Positions 40,901 through 50,806 of a stretch of 64,000 nt of DNA are shown in pieces. The notes below the pieces were generated by a model. That model had not been told where the DNA came from. It did no database searches and saw only the letters and a program-made list of their open reading frames with translations. Each line of letters opens with the position of its first letter. Position 1 is the stretch's first letter. The position numbers and the translations under genes were made by a program. The stretch is from Ancistrus triradiatus (lineage: Eukaryota; Chordata; Actinopteri; Siluriformes; Loricariidae): positions 1 through 64,000 of the forward strand of contig JAJAGP010000341.1 in NCBI GenBank assembly GCA_025084515.1. The letters are read 5' to 3'.

Positions 40901-43129
40901 AGCACTGGCCGATGCTCTCCAGTTCTTACTCAGGCATAAAGCGTCCATGACTGGAGCAGACGTGATGCAGACTGAAATGGCACGATCACTCTCCTGTACT
41001 GAGGATGCAAATGATTTAAGGCAGACGTTTTTTTGCATAACTTTGCAGCTGAAGCTCGTAAAAGCTTTGGCTCAGTTTATATCAGTACTAATACTGCAAG
41101 AAGGAGGAATCCGTAATGAACACGTCCTCATTAATGACACAGCTGCAGAAGTACATGTGTAGGGATTATGATCAAGGAAACCAGCGTTTCTCATCATGTT
41201 CCAGTTGCACTTATGAATGTCAGTCATCCGGTCGTTTCCAGTAAACGCCTTGCACTGGTCCCGGTGAGTCTAAACCCTACCCTGGGAACACTAGACACCT
41301 TCCTACTTGACACATTCCTTCGCAAAATTTAAATCAAAAGCTCAGGAGGCACCAACAGAAGCTGGCATTGCGGAATTGCGCTTATTCTCCTATTTCATTT
41401 CTATATACAACATAACAGGTCTCTTCCTAATAGGTTAATCATTATCACAATGTAGGCCACTGATATTTTATACCTGCAATAAACCAACAACTGCAATTGA
41501 TCTCAGATGCTCCCCGTGGCAGTTTCAATAACAGTTCATATTCTAATGATTATGAAGCCCTGCCATGACCTCTGACCAGACCGGTAAGCGACGTTTTGTT
41601 ATTACCTTGTCGCATATCGGGTTTCGGCTCACGCAGACGGCCCAGATATGACAAAACGGAGACAGAGGAGGAGGCAAGCTGTGTACAGACTCTCGCAAAC
41701 CCTGCGATTAATTCAGCAGATAAAACCCGGCTCCGCAGATCTCTCAGCCATCCCCCTGCGAGATCCACATTTCCGCTTTCCCTCAACCCACACCAGCTCC
41801 CTCCCCCCTCCAGCCCCATCCCTGATGGAGCCGTTAGTCTTTATCAGAGCCACCGAAAGCGTGCGCAGACGCCCCCCTCCTCCTCTGGTGCCGGGTCAGA
41901 GAGGGTTTAGGCCTTGGCCTCTTGCCATTCTATTACAGACGACTGGCAGAGGCGCTGCTTTCTGTCTATCGTAAATCAAAACACATCACTGAGGATCTGC
42001 ATCGGATTACGCACGCACACACACACAGACACACACACACGGACTCTTCAGAGCTGATGTTACAAAGACAGGAAAATATTTACAAGCGCAAAATGATAGG
42101 TCGTCTTTCTGTCTTCATCAAGTCCAAACGGTGCACCGAAAATTACAGCTTGTGAGAGAAACGAAACTAATAATCAGCGGGGCTTAACAGTTAAGGTTCT
42201 GTACAATTGAACAAAAAGTTCAGTTCAAATCCCAAGACTTACCACAACTGCTGATCAGCCAAGGTCTAAAGTTTAAGTCTTTGTCTCTTTCTCTACGTTT
42301 ATTACAAGTAATAAACATAGATAAAATGGCTTTCTTTAACTAATTTAACTCTTTTTTTAAAGTACTGTGCACAGATTCCGAGTGCTACCATACCAATGGT
42401 CAGCGTTGGATAAAGCTCTGGGCCACTAATCAGAAGGTTTTGAGTTTAAATCCCTATTAAGCCAAGCTGTTAGGCCCTTTAGCTAAACACTTAACCCCCC
42501 AGCCTCTCAGCTCTTGGTAAGATCTGCTCAGTGCTGCAATGTAAATCTCCAGGTGATAACTTCTACAGAATTTAATCTGGGCCAGTGACTAGAAATCCTA
42601 ACACCAAGAAACAAAATACACCTTAATGCTGCACTCGCAACCCCAAAACACAACCGTCATGAGAAGGTTTAGATTATTTTGGATTGAAGTCCAAGTTGAC
42701 TGAGAAACATGGCTGCAGCAGCTTTACAGATCTGACCCCCAGGGTGCCAGGCAAACTTTTGTCCCAGCACGAGACCATGTAGTCTTTGTTTTTAGAGCGA
42801 AAGCAAGTTGAGAACTGACAACTAACCATGTTTTAAAAAAGCAAGAACTTACCGGGTGGTTTAAGAAAGTCCACTGGATATCGTGAGTACGGGGGAGGAG
42901 GGGATTCTAGGAAAAACAGAAAAGACAAGACAAGAAAGGCCATGAGAAACAAGCAGGGTTCGATAGAGACTCCTGATAACAGTTGGCATTCTTTTGAGGA
43001 GGGGGGGGAATCCCTGTTTGTCTTATTCTGAGAGCGCTGCAGGCTGGAGAGGGATCTGGCCTGATAGTGAACGAGTGAAGTGCACAGATAAACACCAGGC
43101 CGCCCGGCGCCAGACTGAGTGAGAGAGAG

Positions 43130-43181
<52 letters not shown>

Positions 43182-45234
43182 GGATAGACATGGCGCAGCA
43201 TGTGCCTGCCAAAGCTGGGCCCAGACCAGCTGAACATTAATCGATTTCAGTACACACACTGGGTCTGTTTTACTCTTTCAACAGTTTTCTGAGTTATTAG
43301 GCATATAAGGTAAACTCAGGTGTAGCATTCAAAAAAGTTGGGAAATTATAACAGCAGGATTTCAGGTGGCTATTGACTGAGCTAGCATTTCGTTGGCCTA
43401 TGATGATAACGCAAGTCAAGCTAATGTTTATGCCAATCCTTTAAGCCCCAAGATTTAGTTTAGTCTACTGTAATGGAAAAATGTCAAGTTTATTACATAT
43501 ATTTAAACAGCATTTTGAATCTGGGTTACTAGTCCAAATGTCCATTGTATCTTAAAGTGCTGGTCTACATAACTGGTTACAGTAACGTTGAATATTTAGG
43601 CTATAGAATAATCACATAGACTATAAATGTGTCACAACTGAATGGATTATTATTCAAGAATTTGTTGACATAGTCACCCATCATTCAAATGAATTTTTTA
43701 AAAGACTAAAGAAACCTTAACAATTGCTGAAAAAGACAACTAGGATCGTGTTTTTTGCCACTGTTGCACAGCCTAGACTAGCAATCAACTGAAACGTTGA
43801 TACTATAAATACAGCAAAGCACATTTTAAAGAAGCACTGCGTAAATAATATCTCTAATATCCTAATAATCTCTCTATGCAACGTTAATGATAACCTTATA
43901 TCTGGCCAAGCACAAGCTACAAGGTGTTACTTCCACATATTACAAAGTAATAATGATATCACTGTACTTAAAACTAAAGAAATATGAGTAACGTGCGTCT
44001 ATCGATATAACCGAGTCGAACTAGCATGGGCTAACTTTTCTCACAGGTAGAGGTGATTAGCTAACGTTAGCTTGCAGAAAACATTCGGATGTACTTCCAG
44101 TTCTCTGGGTGTTTAAATCTTAATATTTCTTCCTGCTGTGTTTTGTGGACACTTTGTGAGACTTGAAGAGTAAAACAGCGAGCTTTGAGTTCGCTCAGAG
44201 ATGCTTGGGATTGGAATTAGCACTTTGCTAACGACGTTTAGGTAGGTGGTGCCAGAGATACAAAACACTGTCCATCCAATTAAGTACCTTAATGATGGAG
44301 TTCTACAAGTTTGTTCCTCTAAAGGAAGAAAGACTACATAATGCACCAAATAATAACCAAAGTGTTTGTCCACATAAATGAAATGTAATAAATATAGCCA
44401 TGTAAAAAAACGCACGACAGAGAACGATAGAAAACAGTACAATAATGCACTGAAACTCCAGTAGAATCCCAGTGTAACTTGTAATAACCATAATTACCTT
44501 AAAGTACCATAATGGGTAAATGTCATAAACAGTTAGCCTATAACGCACCATATTATAAATATGGTGAAATCATGACTGTCCTGCTCCAGAGTATTCATCT
44601 TGATCAATACATCCCCTCACAATGCACCATATCTGTACCAAGGGTGCATACTTATTGCATTACATATTAGCAGTGATAAAGCCCCAGAGTTACAGTACCA
44701 CCACGAAGTGGCATCACAGACCAAAACTGGACTGGCATTATGCCCTAGAAGCGCGCGCTTACCGGGCTCGCACAGGCGACTCATGTGGTGCGGGTTGCAG
44801 CACACGAGCTCCGGGTTGATCTTCCCGTAGGATTCACAGCACGGCAGCCGCTTCAGCTGAGACCAGTGGCGCAGGTCTGGCCAGCGGAACACCTTAAAGA
44901 GCAGCAACGGGAGTGAGTACGCGTCCACCCGGCCGGGCAGCATGAGGCACGGGCTGCGCGCTCCGCCTTTTGACTCCACGGCCTGCAGCAGCAGCTCCAG
45001 CTGCTTCTCCTTGATCTTCTTCAGCACCGAGTGGGTGAGCGCTTTCAGTTCGGCCTCGGCGCTGCCGTTGCTGCCGGCCTTGGCCGTTTTGCCCATGCAC
45101 AAGCCTCCGTTTGCTCTTCCGCCGCCTCCCGCTCCGTGCGTCCCGGTGTCCGCCGCGTCCTCCCCGTCGGCGTCGACGGGCGCGCGGCTCCTCCAGAGTC
45201 GCCGGACGAGCCCCGACCGTCTGGTCCTGAACAT
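26078..45234 (-). CDS. smad7: SMAD7, inhibitory SMAD (complete, 4 coding exons)
   Basis: Joined from exons 44763-45234, 42853-42906, 37063-37134 and 26078-26610 (1131 nt, 376 residues plus TAG). SMAD7 occupies activated type I TGF-beta/BMP receptors, recruits Smurf E3 ligases and blocks R-SMAD phosphorylation; it also acts in the nucleus. Seen: the I-SMAD N-terminus MFRTRRSGLVRRLWRSRAP; a degenerate MH1 (about 62-155) keeping the likely zinc ligands C96, C133, C145 and H150; the PY motif in ESPPPPYSRYP (158-168); and a full MH2 (about 210-376). The C-terminus ends in LIFNNR with no SSXS phosphorylation motif, as expected of an I-SMAD. SMAD6 is excluded by the MH2 stretch SLQRPNDHEF and by the dym neighbour. 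It is about 50 residues shorter than human SMAD7 (426), mostly from shorter Gly/Ala-rich linkers; residue 131 is Pro where human has the first Cys of a CCC run. The start is the Met of MFRT; an in-frame ATG 39 codons upstream is not used by the family. Confidence 0.97.
29270..29750. other. AT-rich block in smad7 intron 3
   Basis: About 480 bp that is overwhelmingly A and T with no unit repeat; sharply bounded against GC-balanced flanks. Confidence 0.7.
30928..31195. mobile_element. hAT-type MITE, 268 bp, with 8-bp target duplication
   Basis: Terminal inverted repeats TAGGGGTGGGC and GCCGACCCCTA are flanked by identical 8-bp direct repeats GTTCACCC (30920-30927 and 31196-31203), the hAT signature. 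The interior has CGCGATAATT- and TCACGATACG-type motifs seen in this common fish MITE type. It is non-coding. Confidence 0.88.
32850..33000 (+). repeat. Interspersed repeat fragment
   Basis: 'cccctgcttatccaggctag' followed by 'gggtctatcctgatg' and 'ggggttcaaacccaggtcctcc', a diverged copy of the repeat also seen near 8980-9200, 38770-38880 and 51460-51640. Confidence 0.5.
37063..37134 (-). CDS. smad7: smad7 coding exon 3: linker exon (72 bp)
   Basis: It encodes the end of codon 176 to residue 199 (DSPDPTPASTETGGTIHSAP and following), matching the SMAD7 linker between the PY motif and MH2, where human has DCPDAVPSSAETGGTNYLAP. The acceptor is TGTCTGTGCAG|AT and the donor is TCAG|GTAAGA. It is frame-neutral and phase 1-1, like exon 2. 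Confidence 0.94.
37871..37931. repeat. (GT)n microsatellite, about 60 bp
   Basis: Uninterrupted GT run in smad7 intron 2. Confidence 0.97.
39590..39710 (-). repeat. SINE fragment, minus orientation
   Basis: TTTAGCAGAAGCTCTTATCCAGAG is the reverse complement of the fish SINE tail ('ctctggataagagc...'), followed by the reverse complement of a degenerate body ending CAACCACTGAGCCAGTACTG. Confidence 0.65.
42395..42600 (+). repeat. SINE copy (V-SINE-like, diverged)
   Basis: TTGGATAAAGCTCTGGGCCA, GAGTTTAAATCCC (B-box-like), and TTAGGCCCTTTAGCTAAACACTTAACC in order. Confidence 0.6.
42853..42906 (-). CDS. smad7: smad7 coding exon 2: PY-motif micro-exon (54 bp)
   Basis: It encodes the end of codon 158 to residue 175, with ESPPPPYSRYPVDFLKPP spanning the junction. 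This is the PPxY motif that binds the WW domains of Smurf1/2, NEDD4L and YAP in mammalian SMAD7. The acceptor is a good pyrimidine tract ending TTTTTCCTAG|AA and the donor is CCCG|GTAAG. Both flanking introns are phase 1 and the length is divisible by three, so skipping it would keep the frame. Confidence 0.95.
42907..44762 (-). other. smad7: smad7 intron 1 (1.86 kb, phase 1)
   Basis: GT-AG intron. It contains a (GA)n microsatellite at 43133-43180 and otherwise unique AT-rich sequence. The open frame at 44113-44551 (minus) has no recognisable protein and no splice context. Confidence 0.9.
43133..43180. repeat. (GA)n microsatellite in smad7 intron 1
   Basis: Uninterrupted GA run, about 230 bp upstream of exon 2 on the gene strand. 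Confidence 0.97.
44763..45234 (-). CDS. smad7: smad7 coding exon 1: N-terminus and MH1-like domain
   Basis: It encodes residues 1-157 plus the first base of codon 158. It starts at ATG (45234-45232) and ends at a consensus donor, G|GTAAG (GT at 44762-44761). It holds the basic N-terminus, a short Gly-rich linker (about 21-60, shorter than in mammals) and the MH1-like core from ELKALTHSVLKKIKEKQ to NPHHMSRLCEP. It is strongly GC-rich, so long antisense and alternate-frame open stretches overlap it; those are shadows. Confidence 0.96.
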
Positions 45235-46074
45235 GCGCGACGACGAGCAGAGGATCTCCCGGCTAAAGAGCGAGCATGGCGTCCGCAAATCATGAAGCAG
45301 GTCCCGGGATCCGAGGCCAGGCGGCGCCGCGCAGTCCGAGAGACGGTGCAAGACCTGGGAGCAGCAAAGGCAATCTGTACCATACGCCAGTCTTTAATTT
45401 GGTGTTCCACCCACTAAACTAAGATACTATAATCCTTAATCTACACGGCGAGATCCAGTCTGGGCTATATTAGTATAAAAGATTTGTTGCTTGAAAAGAA
45501 TTGGAAAAAACTTCCGTTACGCGCACCGGTGCTTCTTTAGTATAAATCCACACACCATCTTAGATCCTAGCGATCGTCTTTCCATTTCTCGTCTCCCCGT
45601 CCGTCAGTTCTGTCCTATTCCTTTAGGATAGTCCAGCCCGACAAATCTCTAGCGTGCCTACTCGATCCGAACATGACTGAGGAAATCCAAAAAAAGAGCG
45701 AAGTAAAGACGCGCAGTAAATCCACCTCCGAGTCTGGGGGAAAAAATCTACAAGAAAATGGTTTTACGCGAGTGGAAATGCTTCTGAAGTGCGTTCTGAT
45801 GACAGAATTGCGGATAAGAAGTACAAAACGTTTGCCGTCGCCTGCGATCGGTCGATAGACAGTCAGATTTCTTGTAATAATGCAAAAGAGCTTTAAGTTT
45901 CCGAGCCTGGGGGGTAAAAAAAAAATACACGCGGCGACAAAAAGACGGAGTTGCGGCGCGTTAGTGCACTCTGTCTGCTTCAAGCTCCGGGAATGAAGAG
46001 CCAAGCTAAAGCACCCTCGCCTTCTCTCTCTCTCCCTCCCTCTCGCTCTCCCTCTGTCTCTCTCTCTCGTGCGC

Positions 46075-46079
46075 ATTGG
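46075..46079 (-). promoter_or_regulatory. CCAAT box overlapping an E2F-like motif
   Basis: CCAAT on the gene strand lies within GCGCCAATGCGC, between the CT tract and the E-box. The overlapping GCGCCAA resembles an E2F half-site. It is a candidate core-promoter element for smad7. Confidence 0.5.
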
Positions 46080-46092
46080 CGCTCCCCCCGGT

Positions 46093-46098
46093 CACGTG
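46093..46098. promoter_or_regulatory. CACGTG E-box next to the SMAD element
   Basis: CACGTG lies in the context GTCACGTGGT, the MiT/TFE and USF type of E-box. TFE3 has been reported to cooperate with SMAD3 at the mammalian Smad7 promoter through an E-box beside the SMAD palindrome. The same close pairing is seen here. Confidence 0.75.
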
Positions 46099-46101
46099 GT
46101 T

Positions 46102-46109
46102 GTCTAGAC
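46102..46109. promoter_or_regulatory. Palindromic SMAD-binding element (GTCTAGAC)
   Basis: This is an exact 8-bp palindrome, two abutting CAGA/GTCT half-sites for SMAD3/4 MH1 domains. The mammalian Smad7 promoter is known to carry this same palindrome, which mediates direct TGF-beta/activin induction of the inhibitor. It lies about 0.87 kb upstream of the ATG and 3 bp from the E-box at 46093-46098. Confidence 0.85.
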
Positions 46110-46150
46110 ACCCTGTCGCTTAAGAAAAAAAGCGATCGTGTTGCGCAAAC

Positions 46151-48919
46151 AGGAGATCAAGTAGCTCATAAGCGGCGACATCGGGCTTTAAAGGTTACAT
46201 TCCAGTAAAGTTTCAGAAGTTATCAACGATAAGTGGACACGGTGATTATGTAAAAGAGACACGCGCAACTTTCTCAGCTGGGACACAGAAATGACGTGTC
46301 TGTTTAAGCGAACATGGTAAAGGCACTCAGTCCTGCTTTTAACCCAAGTGGTTGCTCTGTTTGGCTTGGTTTGTTCTGTTACTAACATTTAACGTTACAG
46401 CAGAGGTACAGACATATACTTGTGTCTGCATTTTAAGGACTAGTATTAATACCTGTAACTTTTTGGCGCAAAAGGTTTGGTCAGCCTGCAGTGTCCTAGT
46501 CTGGTCTGGTCTCAGTGTGTTATTACTAACATAACGTTTAACCAAAGTGCAGAGATAAGGTTATTGTCAAGAGTATGAGATACCAGAATAAAACCATAAA
46601 AAAACTCATTCAGGACGTGTAATTCAAGTCTCCTGGGGTTATTACTCATGTTTCATGTGATAAAACCCTACACAGACGTTTCCTCAAGACATAATAACTT
46701 TGGCTTACATTCTATTACTGTCTTATCATTGTTATCATTAATAGTAATTAAAACTTTATTACTAATTAACAAAAAGCAAGCCGTTACCCACATTATGGTG
46801 ACCCAGGAGGACGGAATCGCTGCAACACCGAAACCTATCCAGCTCTGCACTGGACTGTTTAGAGACCATGCCCATCTGTGCCCACTTACTGGCTCGTTAA
46901 CACAAATATCTAATCAGCCAATCATATGGTAGCAACTCCATGCATTTAGAATGTAGACATGGCTGAAGTTCATCCGAGCATCAGAAAGGGGAAGCAAGGT
47001 GATTTAAGTGACTTCGAACGTGCCATGGTCGTTGGTGCTAGAAACCACTGATCTGCTGGGATTTTCACACACAGCGCCATCTGTAGGGTTTACAGAGAAT
47101 GGTCTGACAAAGAAAAAATGTCCAGCGAGGGCGGCCCTCTGGGTGAAAATGCCTGGTTGTGGCCAGATTGCTTCGAGCTGATAGAAGGAGAACAGTAACT
47201 CAAATAACCACTTGTTACAACTGAGATATGCAGCCGGCAAATCTGCAGTGACTGCGTGATGCTATCATATCAGTATGGACCAAAATCTCTGAGGAATCTC
47301 TGTGGAATGTTTCCATGAGCCAATGTGGCCCATGGGTGCATATTAGTAGATTATTTAAAAGGTGTACAAACGAAGAATACTTGTCATTCTACAAAAAAAT
47401 CTGTTAATGAAAGAGCAAAGGGCCTGAGGTTTCAGGGAACATGCTAAACGCTGCCCCCATCTGGTTACTCTATGCACTGCCACTCATAAAAGTCACATAA
47501 TTCCCATTATTTTTGCTCTTTTCACGTCTTAACTTCTGGTTGTTGTTTTTTTGCCCTGGACGGAACGCATGTTCCATTTCTCATTACTGTCTGTCCTATT
47601 ATTTCCAGGCTTCACAAGATCCCCAGTTTTCCAACACAAAATATGAAGCCAGTGCAAGTCTTGGCTGTGCAGACAGGTCATCCACAGAGGGTAAAACCTC
47701 CGTGACTGATTTTAAGTAAAGATTCAACCTGTTCATTCGAAATAGTCACGTGTTTTTACAAAGTATATTGTCTGTTCATTGTATTCTTTCCCTGATGAGT
47801 TCCATACCGTCACAGCCAGTAGTACCAGTAGAGCCAGCGCTAAAGTGAGCAATAATGACCTTAGTAATATCAGTCCAACCCAAGACAGCTAACACTCACT
47901 GAATTCTCTGAATATTGTGTCATGCATTTCAAAAGTTTCCCTGGTTATAACTGTCCAGTTTGTCAGAATAAGTTTCCATTTCTTTATTTAGAAGTCTGTG
48001 CCATCTTGTGTTGTTAAAGTTGACAAAATGTAGGTTAGTATTCATAGCTTCTAAACATCTGAAAAGCCCATTTAATAGCCTTCTTCTTTTCATTTTCGAA
48101 TACGTAATGAATGACCTAAGCCTTCTTCTGTATCAGTGCTATAATTGTATATAACAGCAGGGTGGATGAAACATCTTCGAGCATGTCAAAAGATAAACAG
48201 TTAGAGCGAGAGGTACATTTAAATATTTTCTTAGGCTGAATGACGCAACATGAAAAATGTTTCTAATTCCTTGTGTGTTATTTCAGTTTGTGTGTTTGTC
48301 TCGATGATGTTCTCCAGACCGTCAGAGACGCAGTGTCCACAGATGAGACGTTTGACATTACGCGTCTCGGCACAATAAGCTGGACAGAAGCCTTGCTCAA
48401 TGAGAGACCAAAAAAAAAAAAAAATCGGCTCCAGTCAAATATCTGAAAGTCGTCCTTTAGGCGAGGCCGGGATGATACGGGGGCACCACACAAAGAGGTT
48501 AAACGTTAAACAGATGTGATCGTTATGATTAAGGGAATTGGTGGTAATGTGTGATCATACGTTCTTTGGTTATCTGAATGGTAGAAGGCTTCGAGAAACG
48601 TTTCTTTGAGGGCGCAAACATGGCAGGAAGCCCCGGTATTCACTGTCTGATTTGGACAAAGGTCCCTTTAAGCACATGTTATTTACTTCCAAGATCTAAC
48701 CCCTTATGTTCTGAAATACAGAAATCTAAAGAGAAAATGATTTTCCACATAAATGGACATTAAGTCATTTACTGTTCTCTGCTTACATCTTCTAGACTTG
48801 GAACTTCTGACCCTTAAAAACATTCAAAACGTCATTTCTGCTTGCTCTCAGACTGTAGGAGAAACGTTATGGTGTTACAAGTTCCTCTGAAGGGTCTCTG
48901 GATTTCAACACCTGAACAT
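46151..48919. other. smad7 upstream intergenic sequence
   Basis: It contains a Tc1 remnant (46883-47371) and otherwise unique AT-balanced sequence with no gene recognised. Confidence 0.5.
46883..47371 (+). mobile_element. Tc1-like transposon, internally deleted remnant
   Basis: It resembles a widespread fish Tc1-like family: TCAGCCAATCATATGG leader, GGTGATTTAAGTGACTTCGA, CTGGGATTTTCACACACAG, then AACTCAAATAACCACTTGTT runs directly into CTGCGTGATGCTATCAT and GGACCAAAATCTCTGAGGAA. Compared with the full family, the central transposase section, including the DDE core, is missing, joined at a GCAGCC-like microhomology near 47230-47235. Terminal repeats are not clear. Confidence 0.75.
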
Positions 48920-49735
48920 ACCTGAGGTCTCTTCTGACTGGCTGCCAAATGCAGCGTTCTGATAGGTCGATATTTTTCTGAGGTAATTTCTGATAGGCTT
49001 CCAAATGGAGCATTCTTATTGGTTGATATTTTTCTGAGGTCTCTTCTGATTGGCTACAAATGGAGCATTCTGATTAGTTGACATTTGTCTGAGGTCTCTT
49101 CTGATAGGCTTCCAAATGGAGCATTCTTATTGGTCGATATTTTTCTGAGGTAATTTCTGATTGGCTACAAATAGAGCATTCTGATTGGTCGACATCTTTC
49201 TGAGGTCTCTTCTGATAGGCTACAAATGGAGCGTTCTGATTAGTCGACATTTTTTGAGGACTCTTCTGATTGGCTACAAATGGAACATTCTGATAGATCA
49301 GTATTTTTCTGAGGTCTCTTCTGATTGTCTGCCAAATGAAGCATTCTTATTGGTCAATATTTTTCTGAGGTCATTTCTGATTGGCTACAAATGGAGCATT
49401 CTGATTGGTCGACATTTTCTGAGGTCTCTTCTGATTGGCTGCCAAATTGAGCATTCTGATTTTATCAAAATTGTTTCTAGGTCACTTCTGATTGGCTTCC
49501 CAAATGGAGCGTTTTGATTGGTCAGGATTTTTGAATTCACCTCCGATTGGCTGTCAAACTGAGCATTCTGATTGGTCCATATTTTTCTAAGGTCACTTCC
49601 GATTGGCTGCCAAATGGAAGAATCGGATTGATCTACATTTACTAAGGTCAGTTTTGATTGGCTGCCTAACAGAGCATTCTGATTGGTCAAATTATTTTTC
49701 TGAGGTCAACTCTGATTGGCTGATTGTTTGCTTTC
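48920..49735 (+). repeat. 56-bp minisatellite made of inverted CCAAT boxes
   Basis: About 14 tandem units near 56-58 bp. Each has CTGATTGGCT, then CAAATGGAGCATT, then CTGATTGGTC, then a TTTTTCTGAGGTCTCTT spacer. ATTGG occurs about 18 times, all on the same strand, alternating at about 25- and 31-bp spacing. CTGATTGGYY fits the inverted NF-Y consensus. The open frames (for example 49185-49517) are repeat translations, not genes. Confidence 0.92.
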
Positions 49736-49829
49736 TTTGTTCTCCAAACATCTGTAGTTTTGGTCTGTAGCTATCCAAGGGCGAATGTTGCATTTAATAG
49801 CAGCTTCAGGCTTCCAGCAAGCACAGTTT

Positions 49830-49832
<3 letters not shown>

Positions 49833-49864
<32 letters not shown>
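49833..49864. repeat. (GT)n microsatellite
   Basis: Pure GT run just downstream of the CCAAT minisatellite. Confidence 0.97.
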
Positions 49865-49867
<3 letters not shown>

Positions 49868-50424
49868 CAAACGTCATCTCCTGGATAAATAAAACCAGCA
49901 GCATTTTAAAGCTCTGAATCAGGGTGTAAGCTTCCAGGCTATTTACCGTCCAGTTTTACTATGTTTACAGATAACAGTGTGTCATACAGTGTCAGGAAGA
50001 ACAAAGGAAGTCTATTATGGAAAGGCGTTTTGAAACTCAGGCTGGCCATTTCACCTCACAGCCCACTACACTGGTAACACATGGATGTGCTAGTAGCAAT
50101 GCTTCATTTTCTCTGTACTGTAGTATTACATAGAATCATGTGGTGCATCTGATGTAGGAGACACTGGTCACCAGACAGAATTACAACTGACCTGCTTAAG
50201 GGCCCAACGGTGGCAGTGTTTGGATTCAAAGCAGAACGGTGTGTACACTCCTCAGTACCTGCAGTCAAAAATCTGCAACGCTCTATAGTGCTGTTATAGG
50301 GGACAGAGTTCATGAGGGTAGAGGAGGATTTCGGACCCTGGTTTATACAGCTTTGCTCATTTCTACTGTATGAAACCACAGACTGAAACACATCAGTATC
50401 TGGTGTGTCAGTTTAAACCTGTCC

Positions 50425-50580
50425 ATAGAAATGCTAGTCTTTTGAGTCTTGGTCCTCCTAAGGTTCTTCCTTGTGACGTTTATGGAGTTTTTCTTTGCCA
50501 CTGTCGCCCCAGGCTTGCTGAAGCTGCTTTGAGACGATGCTCCATTGTAAAAAGCGCTACAGCCATAAATCTGACTTGAC
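50425..50580 (+). repeat. Interspersed repeat (ccactgtcgcc / gctgctttgagac family)
   Basis: GGTCCTCCTAAGGTTCTTCC, GGAGTTTTTCTTTGCCACTG, TCGCCCCAGGCTTGC, GAAGCTGCTTTGAGACGATG and AAAGCGCTACAGCC in order: the typical 3' half of a very abundant fish repeat. Fragments are also at 1512-1545 and 4485-4600. Confidence 0.8.
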
Positions 50581-50696
50581 TTGTTCATAAAATAGTGTAA
50601 CTACTATATTTTCCTTTATTTACTTTAAATAACAGTACGATCTGACTTACTGTCCCACATCGGCACCCTGCCTCTCAGTCTCCTAAATCTAGATCT

Positions 50697-50806
50697 ATTT
50701 TGGGTGTCCACAGATTACTGGCTCTACAGTGCATCCTTGTCTGTATGCCCGGCTGTTGACACAAAAATTAAAAGGGGCGTCCGTTTACTTTTGGCCATGT
50801 AGTGTT
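50697..50806. mobile_element. Remnant of a 'ggtgtccacagac...ggccatgtagtg' transposon
   Basis: TGGGTGTCCACAGATTACTG and TTACTTTTGGCCATGTAGTG resemble the outer sequence of a common fish DNA transposon/MITE; too short to classify. Confidence 0.4.

Larger units (their letters stand above)
37135..42852 (-). other. smad7: smad7 intron 2 (5.7 kb, phase 1)
   Basis: GT-AG intron. It contains GT microsatellites (37700-37732, 37871-37931), a TC tract (40520-40545) and SINE fragments (39590-39710 minus, 42395-42600). Two unique blocks have clustered factor motifs: 38030-38210 with CCAAT, and 40110-40300 with an octamer ATGCAAAT at 40192-40199 and CTTTGAT at 40166-40172. No coding exon was found. Confidence 0.88.
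45235..46150 (-). promoter_or_regulatory. smad7: smad7 5' UTR and promoter region
   Basis: GC-rich sequence runs upstream of the smad7 ATG to a cluster of promoter motifs at 46.07-46.11 kb. It holds a CT tract (46018-46070; GA on the gene strand), an inverted CCAAT box, a CACGTG E-box and a palindromic SMAD element. No TATA box is seen on the gene strand. I infer transcription start between about 45.9 and 46.07 kb, giving a 5' UTR of roughly 0.7-0.8 kb; this cannot be fixed from sequence. The 153-codon open frame at 45615-46076 (minus) starts inside the CT tract and looks spurious. Confidence 0.7.

Noticed and set aside
44942..45417. Antisense and alternate-frame open frames over smad7 exon 1
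   Set aside because: GC-rich coding exon shadows; the MFRTRRSG frame is the real one.
45615..46076. 153-codon minus-strand open frame upstream of smad7
   Set aside because: Begins within the CT tract near the promoter motifs, Arg/Glu-rich start from (GA)n, no family resemblance. A long upstream frame is possible but not supported.
49185..49690. Open frames on both strands in the CCAAT minisatellite
   Set aside because: Periodic repeat translations (about 19 residues), not proteins.
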